DNA of 6,888 nucleotides from Muribaculaceae bacterium (GTDB lineage: Bacteria; Bacteroidota; Bacteroidia; Bacteroidales; Muribaculaceae), in NCBI GenBank assembly GCA_902836725.1, contig CADFRV010000132.1:1-6888 (forward strand), given 5' to 3'. This document shows, one piece after another, positions 1-6,022 of this stretch (positions within the stretch are counted from its first letter, which is position 1; every line of letters begins with the position of its first letter). The notes under the pieces were generated by a model. It was not told where the DNA came from. It worked only from the letters and a program-made list of their open reading frames with translations, and did not search any database. Made by a program: the position numbers and the translations under genes.

Positions 1-2
1 CC

Positions 3-194
3 GGACTTGGAGCGATGGTGTGGAACTGTGTGCTCGCCGCGCTCGGCTACTGGCTCGGCAAAACCATAGATATCAGCCAGCTTTATGCCAAAGTGGAGGA
101 ATACAACGGATATCTGACCATCGCCGGCATTGCCATCCTTGTATGCTGCATAGGCTACATCGTGTGGAATGTGATCAGCAAACGTAAAAAGTAA
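3..194 (+). CDS. DedA-family membrane protein, C-terminal fragment
   Basis: This is the last 63 codons of a gene whose start lies before the window; the reading frame is open from base 3 to the TAA at 192-194. The visible protein opens with GLGAMVWNCVLAALGYWLGK, which fits the late conserved region of DedA/SNARE-associated integral membrane proteins (a G-A-x-x-W segment followed by a G-Y-x-x-G helix). A short polar stretch (DISQLYAKVEEYNG) follows, then a final hydrophobic helix (YLTIAGIAILVCCIGYIVW) and a basic tail ending KRKK, expected on the cytoplasmic side. DedA proteins sit in the inner membrane, and several members have been linked to undecaprenyl phosphate or phospholipid translocation; which applies here cannot be told from a fragment. 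The gene ends 12 nt before rpe, so the two are probably co-transcribed. The family call rests on pattern only. Confidence 0.72.
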   Translation, partial: GLGAMVWNCVLAALGYWLGKTIDISQLYAKVEEYNGYLTIAGIAILVCCIGYIVWNVISKRKK

Positions 195-206
195 ACCAAC
201 CGTTCT

Positions 207-851
207 ATGAAAGTCTCGCCATCTTTACTGTCGGCCGATTTCGGCAATCTCGCACGCGACGTCGAGATGCTCAACAACAGCAGCGCCGACATGATCCATC
301 TCGATGTGATGGACGGAGTGTTTGTTCCCAACATATCGTTCGGATTTCCGGTCATTGAAGCCGTAAGCCGTCTGGCGCGCAAACCGCTTGACGTACACCT
401 CATGATCGTTGAGCCTCAAAACTACATAGCCCAGGTACGCGACTGCGGCGCAGCCATAATGAACGTGCATCAGGAAGCCTGCGTGCACCTCCACCGCACC
501 GTGGAAGCCATCAAAAAGGAGGGGATGAAAGCGGCGGTCACGCTGAACCCCGCCACTCCCGTATGCCTGCTCGAAGATATCATATCCGATCTCGACATGG
601 TGCTTCTCATGTCTGTCAATCCCGGCTTCGGGGGACAGAAATTCATAACAGGCACCCTGCAGAAAGTGCGCCGGCTCCGCGAGCTGATAGCACGCACAGG
701 ATCACACGCCGAAATAGAGGTTGACGGAGGTGTGAACTCCCAGACCGCTCCCCTGCTCGCCGAAGCGGGAGCCGACATACTCGTGGCAGGAAGCTACGTG
801 TTCAAGGCCCCGGATCCGGCTGCTGCCATAAAAGGACTGGGAGAACTCTGA
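207..851 (+). CDS. rpe: Ribulose-phosphate 3-epimerase
   Basis: Rpe interconverts D-ribulose 5-phosphate and D-xylulose 5-phosphate in the non-oxidative pentose phosphate pathway, in the cytoplasm. The 214-residue product has the usual length and all landmarks of this TIM-barrel family. These are the N-terminal SPSLLSADF (4-12), HLDVMDG (31-37), DVHLM (62-66), the phosphate-binding loop NPGFGGQ (138-144), EVDGGVN (171-177) and the late GS pair (195-196). By family knowledge H31, D33, H64 and D173 are the metal ligands, and the two aspartates act as the acid/base pair; all four are present. The ATG at 207 puts the first strand in the expected place at residues 2-10. No Shine-Dalgarno sequence precedes it, as is normal in Bacteroidota. 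The gene lies 12 nt after the DedA gene and is followed by a hairpin at 858-880, so it is probably the last gene of its operon. Confidence 0.96.
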   Translation: MKVSPSLLSADFGNLARDVEMLNNSSADMIHLDVMDGVFVPNISFGFPVIEAVSRLARKPLDVHLMIVEPQNYIAQVRDCGAAIMNVHQEACVHLHRTVEAIKKEGMKAAVTLNPATPVCLLEDIISDLDMVLLMSVNPGFGGQKFITGTLQKVRRLRELIARTGSHAEIEVDGGVNSQTAPLLAEAGADILVAGSYVFKAPDPAAAIKGLGEL

Positions 852-857
852 CGGCAC

Positions 858-880
858 CGCAGGCAGCCTCCTGCGCTTTT
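858..880 (+). terminator. Probable intrinsic terminator after rpe
   Basis: A perfect 6-bp stem, CGCAGG (858-863) with CCTGCG (870-875), closes a 6-nt loop and is followed by CTTTT (876-880). It starts 7 nt after the rpe stop codon. The stem is GC-rich but short and the T tract is only four bases, so termination may be partial. It would separate the DedA-rpe unit from the gene starting at 913. Confidence 0.6.
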
Positions 881-912
881 ATGATATAAACACACCACTG
901 AATTTTACAATT

Positions 913-3912
913 ATGGGATTGGAAAGGGGTTACGATACAACCAATCAGCAGAGTGCAATGAACGAAGAATCGCTGAGCCAGCTTTATCTGAAAGATACCG
1001 CTTTTCAGAATCTGATGCAACGCCGTATTTTCAATGTGCTTCTTGTGGCCGCTCCCTACGACGCGTTTATGATGGAAGAGGATGGCCGTGTGGAGGAACA
1101 GCTATATAACGAATATGTGGCCCTCAACCTCTCCTCCCCTCCCCGCATCACCCGCGTGTCGCACATCAGCGAGGCACTGGCGGCAATGGCCGAAAAACAT
1201 TTCGACCTGGTAATCGCCATGCCGGGTATGGACATCAGCGATACGTTCATCACCGCCAAGGCACTCAAAGAGGCGCATCCGCATGTGCCTGTGGTAGTGC
1301 TCACACCTTTCTCCAAAGAGGTCTCACGGCGCATCGCGTCGGAAGACCTGAGCGGAGTTGACTACGTGTTCTCATGGCTCGGCAATGTGGATCTCCTTCT
1401 CGCGATAATCAAGCTGCTCGAGGACAAGATGAACGCCGACAACGATGTGCTCGGGGTGGGAGTGCAGATGATCCTCATGGTAGAGGACTCGGTGCGTTTC
1501 TACTCGTCCATTCTCCCCCATCTATATAAATTCCTGCTCAAACAGAGTGTGATCTTCTCTACCGAGGCGCTCAACGAGCATGAGAAAATGCTGCGCATGC
1601 GCGGGCGCCCCAAGGTGATACTCGCGCGCGACTACGAGGAGGCCATGACACTTTACGAGAAATTCTCAGACAAGATGCTCGGCGTCATAACCGACGTAAG
1701 TTTCATGCGCGAGGGGGTGAAAGATCCCCATGCCGGCCTGAAATTCTCGGAGTTCGTGCGCTCACGCGATCCCTACCTGCCCATTATCGTGGAGTCCACC
1801 GAAAGCGAGAACCGGAGCCGCGTAGGCAGTTTCGACGGCGTGTTCCTTGACAAGACATCCAAGAAACTCCCTGTGGATCTGGGACAGGCCATAATGAAAT
1901 GCTTCGGGTTCGGCGATTTCCGTTTCCTCGACCCTGAAACCGGGAAAGAAATAATGCGCGTGTCGTCGGTCAACGAACTGCAAAAGCGTATGTACGACAT
2001 CCCGTCGGCATCACTTCTTTACCATTCACGCCGCAACGACATTTCGCGCTGGCTGTATTCCCGCGCCATGTTCCCTATCGCCGATATCGTGAAATGGCAC
2101 CGGTTCAATTCCATTGAGGAAGCGCCTGCCGTAAAACGGCTGTTCTTCGACCTCATCGTCAAATACCGCAAGATGAAGAACCGTGGTGTGGTGGCAGAGT
2201 TCAGGAAAGACCGGTTCGACTACTACTCCAATTTCGCCCGTATAGGACAAGGGTCCCTCGGAGGCAAAGGACGCGGCCTGGCATTCATTGACTCGATAAT
2301 CAAGAAACATCCCGAGTGCGACAATTTCCACGGCGTCACCATCACCATACCGCGCACCGTGGTGCTCTGTACCGATATTTTCGACGAGTTCATGGCCGAC
2401 AACGACCTCTACCCTCTGGCCCTGAGCAACGCATCAGATGAAGAGATACTCTCCGCTTTCCTCAAAGGGCGGCTTCCCGAAAGGGTGCGCGACGATCTTC
2501 TGGCACTGACCGAGGTGGTGAACCGCCCCCTTGCCGTGCGCAGTTCGAGCATTCTCGAAGACTCCCATTACCAGCCATTCGCAGGGGTCTACTCCACATA
2601 CATGATTCCCCATGTGGAAGACGGGGAGAGCATGCGCAAACTTCTCACAGACGCCATAAAGGGGGTATACGCATCGGTATTCTATGCCGAGAGCAAGGCA
2701 TACATGACAGCCACCTCCAACGTGATTGACCAGGAAAAAATGGCGGTCATCATCCAGGAGGTGGTAGGCAAGGAATATGACGGATATTATTTCCCGTCGT
2801 TTGCCGGTGTGGGACGTTCACTGAACTATTACCCGCTCAACGACGAGCTTCCCGAGGAGGGTGTGGCCGAAGTGGCCGTAGGTCTTGGCAAATATATCGT
2901 TGACGGAGGGCGCGCACTCCGGTTCTCGCCGCGCCATCCCCACAAGGTACTGCAGACATCGACACTCGACCTGGCGCTGCGCGACACACAGCGCGAGCTT
3001 TACTGCCTGAATCTCAACGAAGTGAACGGCAACTTCAAAGTAGACGACAGTTTCAACCTCACCCGTGCCAACGTGCAGGATTTCAAGGATACCGACGCAT
3101 TGCGCCTGATGGCCTCCACATACGATCCCAACGACCAGATGATACGTGACAGCGCCGAGGGACGCGGCAGGAAGGTCATCACTTTCGCCAACATACTCCG
3201 CGACAACGCCTTCCCGCTGGCAGATGCTGTGAACCTCATGCTTACCGAGGGGCAGCACGCCATGCAGCGCCCGGTAGAGATAGAGTTTGCCGGAAACATA
3301 GAGAACGAAGGCGAACAGAAAGGACACATATACTGGCTCCAGATCCGCCCCATCATAGACCGCAAGGAGGATGTGGACGAGGAGCTTATGTCTCTACCCG
3401 ACAGCGAGCTTATACTCCGCAGCAACACGGCGCTCGGACATGGCACCACAGACAACATAACACGCATCGTATATGTGCGTCCCGACACATTCTGCTCGTT
3501 CAACAACCGCGCCATAGCGGCCGAGATCGCCGAAATAAACAGAAAGATGCTCGACAGCGGCGAGGGATACATCCTAATAGGCCCCGGAAGATGGGGCTCG
3601 AGCGACGATGCCCTCGGTGTGCCGGTGCGCTGGGCCGACATATCGGCGGCACGCCTCATTGTGGAGACCGCCCTCAACAACTACCGCATAGAGCCGAGCC
3701 AGGGCACGCACTTCTTCCAGAACCTCACATCTTTCGGGGTGGGCTACTTCACCGTAAACCCGTTCGGCTCCGACGACTATCTGGATCAGGAATACCTTGA
3801 CGCACAGCCGGCGGAATATGAGAGCAAGTTTGTGCGCGTCATCAATTTCAGCACCCCCATAATGATAGGTATCGACGGGCGGCGCACTGCCGGACTTGTA
3901 CGCAAACCCTGA
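913..3912 (+). CDS. Tandem receiver / PEP-pyruvate-binding ATP-grasp protein (PEP synthase-like)
   Basis: This 999-residue protein is probably cytoplasmic; no signal peptide or membrane segment is seen. Domains in order: a degenerate receiver-like domain (about 36-170), lacking an Asp at the phosphoacceptor site (A102/M103 in DLVIAMPGMD). A second receiver (about 185-335) has the acidic pair E191/D192, a candidate phosphoacceptor D261 (GVITDVSF), S295/T296 and K314 (FLDKTS). A conserved linker (about 340-435) contains HSRRNDISRWLYSRAMF. The PPDK/PEP synthase N-terminal ATP-grasp domain (about 437-820) has GSLGGKGRG (447-455), AVRSSS (541-546), AGVYSTY (557-563), EIEFA (789-793) and LQIRPI (809-814). 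The C-terminal domain (about 825-999) carries GPGRWGSS (890-897) and GTHFFQNL (931-938). PEP synthase proper also needs a phosphohistidine swivel domain and a PEP-binding TIM barrel; neither is recognisable here, so a PEP synthase label is probably wrong. An ATP-dependent phosphotransfer controlled by receiver phosphorylation is inferred. M16 (ATG at 958) is a possible alternative start. The gene appears monocistronic, between terminators at 858-880 and 3999-4040; no clear promoter is visible. Confidence 0.88.
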   Translation: MGLERGYDTTNQQSAMNEESLSQLYLKDTAFQNLMQRRIFNVLLVAAPYDAFMMEEDGRVEEQLYNEYVALNLSSPPRITRVSHISEALAAMAEKHFDLVIAMPGMDISDTFITAKALKEAHPHVPVVVLTPFSKEVSRRIASEDLSGVDYVFSWLGNVDLLLAIIKLLEDKMNADNDVLGVGVQMILMVEDSVRFYSSILPHLYKFLLKQSVIFSTEALNEHEKMLRMRGRPKVILARDYEEAMTLYEKFSDKMLGVITDVSFMREGVKDPHAGLKFSEFVRSRDPYLPIIVESTESENRSRVGSFDGVFLDKTSKKLPVDLGQAIMKCFGFGDFRFLDPETGKEIMRVSSVNELQKRMYDIPSASLLYHSRRNDISRWLYSRAMFPIADIVKWHRFNSIEEAPAVKRLFFDLIVKYRKMKNRGVVAEFRKDRFDYYSNFARIGQGSLGGKGRGLAFIDSIIKKHPECDNFHGVTITIPRTVVLCTDIFDEFMADNDLYPLALSNASDEEILSAFLKGRLPERVRDDLLALTEVVNRPLAVRSSSILEDSHYQPFAGVYSTYMIPHVEDGESMRKLLTDAIKGVYASVFYAESKAYMTATSNVIDQEKMAVIIQEVVGKEYDGYYFPSFAGVGRSLNYYPLNDELPEEGVAEVAVGLGKYIVDGGRALRFSPRHPHKVLQTSTLDLALRDTQRELYCLNLNEVNGNFKVDDSFNLTRANVQDFKDTDALRLMASTYDPNDQMIRDSAEGRGRKVITFANILRDNAFPLADAVNLMLTEGQHAMQRPVEIEFAGNIENEGEQKGHIYWLQIRPIIDRKEDVDEELMSLPDSELILRSNTALGHGTTDNITRIVYVRPDTFCSFNNRAIAAEIAEINRKMLDSGEGYILIGPGRWGSSDDALGVPVRWADISAARLIVETALNNYRIEPSQGTHFFQNLTSFGVGYFTVNPFGSDDYLDQEYLDAQPAEYESKFVRVINFSTPIMIGIDGRRTAGLVRKP

Positions 3913-3920
3913 TCCGTCCA

Positions 3921-3951
3921 GGCCGCATGCAGTGCCACAGGCATGTGCGCC
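3921..3951 (+). other. Imperfect hairpin after the ATP-grasp gene
   Basis: CGCATGC (3924-3930) pairs with GCATGTG (3941-3947), including one G-U pair, around a 10-nt loop. GGC (3921-3923) can extend the stem against GCC (3949-3951) if C3948 is bulged out. There is no following T tract, so it is not a terminator by itself. It could protect the 3' end of the transcript or be chance. Confidence 0.25.
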
Positions 3952-3998
3952 ATCTGGAACTTTATTTGAAACTTTCTTATACACATATTTATAAATAA

Positions 3999-4040
3999 AA
4001 CTCCCATTGATTGCATAATTCAATGGGAGTTCTTATCTTT
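3999..4040 (+). terminator. Perfect 12-bp inverted repeat, probable bidirectional terminator
   Basis: AACTCCCATTGA (3999-4010) and TCAATGGGAGTT (4020-4031) are exact reverse complements around a 9-nt loop. The stem is followed on the + strand by the T-rich CTTATCTTT (4032-4040). On the other strand it is followed by an equally T-rich run (complement of 3986-3998), so it could stop transcripts from either direction. It begins 87 nt after the stop of the ATP-grasp gene, which it would terminate. Its loop and 3' flank also contain the promoter elements listed separately, so an operator role is an alternative reading. Confidence 0.7.
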
Positions 4041-4041
4041 G
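4010..4041 (+). promoter_or_regulatory. Bacteroidota-type promoter for the coiled-coil gene
   Basis: TATCTTTG (4034-4041) is an exact match to the Bacteroides -7 consensus TAnnTTTG. ATTG (4010-4013), a three-of-four match to the -33 TTTG element, lies 20 nt upstream, close to the expected spacing. Transcription would start near 4047-4050, giving a leader of about 60 nt before the ATG at 4110. The -33 element lies at the start of the loop of the inverted repeat, and the -7 element follows its 3' arm by two bases. Confidence 0.68.
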
Positions 4042-4060
4042 TGAGATAGTATAACCGGAT

Positions 4061-4108
4061 ATGGGCGGCAGAGAGCGCCTTGATCTGAAACCACAAAAAA
4101 CAGAGTGA
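4061..4108 (+). CDS. Possible 15-codon leader ORF
   Basis: An ATG at 4061 opens a short frame encoding MGGRERLDLKPQKTE and ends at TGA 4106-4108, one base before the ATG of the coiled-coil gene at 4110. It lies wholly inside the predicted leader of that gene and in a different frame. Such close stop/start spacing could allow translational coupling. No homolog or codon evidence supports it, and an ORF this short is easily produced by chance. Confidence 0.22.
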   Translation: MGGRERLDLKPQKTE

Positions 4109-4109
4109 A

Positions 4110-5933
4110 ATGAGTTTCGTAAAGACGCTGAAAAGGGCTTTCGGGTTCAGCGACTCCGAGATGGAAGAGGAGGAGCTGGAAGGTATAGACGCACGTGTCA
4201 CACCGTTGCGCGACCGCTGCGACAAGACCGCTTCCCAGATGCGTGAGGAGCAGCCTGCCGCACAAACGGCAGAGAAAACGGATGCCGACAACGACAAGCC
4301 TGACGGAGTGGCCGCTGCCTCTGCCGGTGACGATACCATGTCTGCTGTTGTAGAGAACTCCGTGACCCCTGACGCCATTTTTGAATCGGTAGTCAGGATA
4401 TTCAATGAATCCCTCCCCGATTTCCTGCATAGCTCTGTAGATGAGAAAAGCCAGCGTGAATACCTCTACCGCGCGCTCGACGCTTCCATGAAGGAATATA
4501 TCGAAAACCTTACCGAACGCGCGGGAAAAAACTGCAGCCAGCGTTTTGAAAACGAGCGCCGCAGCATGCAGATGGAGATGGATGAACTCCGCAAAAAGGT
4601 ACAGAAAGAGGAGACAGACAGTTCCGAATCAAAAAAACTGCAGTTGAGCGCCGAAAGGCAGAAACGTGCGCTCAACGAGCGTCTGCACGAACTCGAGAAA
4701 CAGCTCGCGACACTCCAGGCTGAAAACGAGCAGTATGTGCTCGAGAACAAAAGCCTGATGAACAAACTGCGTGTGTCGGCACTCACAGGGGGAACCTCAG
4801 ACGGAGATGCAGATGCAGCCGTAGTGGAGAAACTGGAGGAACTCACACACGACATAGACACCCTGAAAGAAGAACTTTCCGCACAGAAAGAACTCACCGC
4901 CAAAGCCGAGCGGGAGGCAAAAGAGAACCTGATGGCTCTTGATATGAACCGCCGCAAACTCGCTTCAAGCATGGAGACATGGCAATCGGAGAGCACGGAG
5001 AAAGACGAACTTCTGGCAGCCGCCCGCGCCCATGCCGACAAACTCGCATCGGAAGTGGAGAAACTCCGCGAGGCCCTGGAACAGGCAAAAGTAAAGGATG
5101 AGTTCGGCGGGGCAATGATAAACGAACTGCAGACAAAGGCCGTGGAGGCACGCGACGATGCCGAGCAGGCCCGCAACGAGCTTCTCGCCCTCCGCAGCGA
5201 GAACACACGTCTGGAAGCCGAGCGCGCATCCCTCTCCGAGAAACTTGACGAGGCCAACGAGAGCCTGCGTGTGGTGGAAGACATGCACGCGCAACTCGAC
5301 AAACTTGAAGAGGCGCGCATGCAGAACGAATCGGTGCAGCGCCACCAAAAAGACGAGTTGCTTCTGCTCGGCGAACAGCTGAAACGCCAGGAACAGGAGA
5401 AAAACGAGTATGCCGAGGTGCTCGCAGCAAAAGAGAACACCATCCGCACGCTCGAAGACCAGACTGACTCACTGCGCAAGACAATAGAAAACAATCTATA
5501 CGAACATGCACGGGCGGAAAGCCTGCTGCGTGCCGAGATAGACCGCCTCAAAGCGATTGCCGGAAAACAGGCCGAAAAACAGCATGCCCCGGAGCATGCC
5601 CAAGAGACTCCGTCACTGATATCGGAACCGACGATGGCCGACACAGCCGACACGCTGGAAATATTCACCGCTTCCGGCGATGCCGCCACAGAGAAGGCAC
5701 CGGTGCCGGAGGCCGCCGAAGGGAAGCGGAAAGGTGGCAAAAGAGGACGCAAACCGAAAGTGCGCATATCGGCCATCGACGAGACCATAGAGGAAACCGA
5801 CTGGCTGATAGCCACTCCCCCCGCCGGGAAAAAGACGCCTCAGACAAGACAGGAGGATTCCAACGAGTTCGGCTACAAGGAGCCCGACAGAAAGATCACT
5901 CCCGACCATCCGGCACAGATGTCGCTCTGGTAA
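4110..5933 (+). CDS. Large coiled-coil protein with basic patch and C-terminal clamp-like motif
   Basis: I do not recognise a named family; Bacteroidales genomes carry similar hypothetical proteins. The 607-residue product has no signal peptide or membrane segment and is probably cytoplasmic. Its regions in order: an N-terminal piece with basic SFVKTLKRAFGF, an acidic EMEEEELEG run and GIDARVTPLR (25-34); a low-complexity linker (about 45-85); and a compact, probably helical region (88-140) with AIFESVVRIFNESLPDFL. A long coiled coil follows (about 142-500), rich in Glu, Lys, Ala, Leu, Gln and Arg and with hardly any proline or glycine. After a second linker comes a basic patch KRKGGKRGRKPK (539-550), then ISAIDETIEETDWLIATPP (553-571), and the protein ends in AQMSLW. 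The basic patch resembles an AT-hook, and QMSLW (603-607) resembles the beta-clamp-binding pentapeptide QL(S/D)LF. A DNA- or replisome-associated scaffold is inferred, not shown. The start at 4110 is preceded by an A-rich stretch and by the promoter at 4010-4041. A structural cytoplasmic filament is the main alternative. Confidence 0.85.
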   Translation: MSFVKTLKRAFGFSDSEMEEEELEGIDARVTPLRDRCDKTASQMREEQPAAQTAEKTDADNDKPDGVAAASAGDDTMSAVVENSVTPDAIFESVVRIFNESLPDFLHSSVDEKSQREYLYRALDASMKEYIENLTERAGKNCSQRFENERRSMQMEMDELRKKVQKEETDSSESKKLQLSAERQKRALNERLHELEKQLATLQAENEQYVLENKSLMNKLRVSALTGGTSDGDADAAVVEKLEELTHDIDTLKEELSAQKELTAKAEREAKENLMALDMNRRKLASSMETWQSESTEKDELLAAARAHADKLASEVEKLREALEQAKVKDEFGGAMINELQTKAVEARDDAEQARNELLALRSENTRLEAERASLSEKLDEANESLRVVEDMHAQLDKLEEARMQNESVQRHQKDELLLLGEQLKRQEQEKNEYAEVLAAKENTIRTLEDQTDSLRKTIENNLYEHARAESLLRAEIDRLKAIAGKQAEKQHAPEHAQETPSLISEPTMADTADTLEIFTASGDAATEKAPVPEAAEGKRKGGKRGRKPKVRISAIDETIEETDWLIATPPAGKKTPQTRQEDSNEFGYKEPDRKITPDHPAQMSLW

Positions 5934-6022
5934 AAGGGTAAAGGGGCAACGGGGTTATTGCAAAAGAAACTGACAAGTCCGCCGTATCACACATACGCGA
6001 GGGCTGAAATTCGATTTATGAG

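Noticed and set aside
2818..3680. Antisense ORFs within the ATP-grasp gene
   Set aside because: They lie opposite strongly conserved motifs of the sense protein (EIEFA, LQIRP, GPGRWGSS) and show no protein-like pattern.
3965..3993. Second possible promoter with TTTG at 3965-3968
   Set aside because: No TAnnTTTG-like -7 element lies at the proper distance; the best candidate near 3986 matches poorly.
3986..3997. 12-bp palindrome TATTTATAAATA next to the terminator hairpin
   Set aside because: It is made only of A and T in an AT-rich gap, where such palindromes arise easily; it may simply be part of the T-rich tail of the minus-strand terminator.
3999..4031. Phase-variable invertible promoter bounded by the inverted repeat
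   Set aside because: The arms are only 9 nt apart, far too close for a recombinase-invertible segment, and no recombinase gene is nearby. A hairpin terminator explains it better.
4466..5815. Long antisense ORF (449 codons) opposite the coiled-coil gene
   Set aside because: Its translation is a Ser/Arg/Phe-rich low-complexity chain, which is the mirror of the Glu/Lys/Ala codons of the sense coiled coil. The sense frame has the promoter and coherent protein features.
5934..6022. Terminator or promoter in the gap before the DPP IV gene
   Set aside because: Only a 4-bp stem (GCAA/TTGC) without a T tract and a poorly spaced TTG were found; neither is strong enough to annotate.
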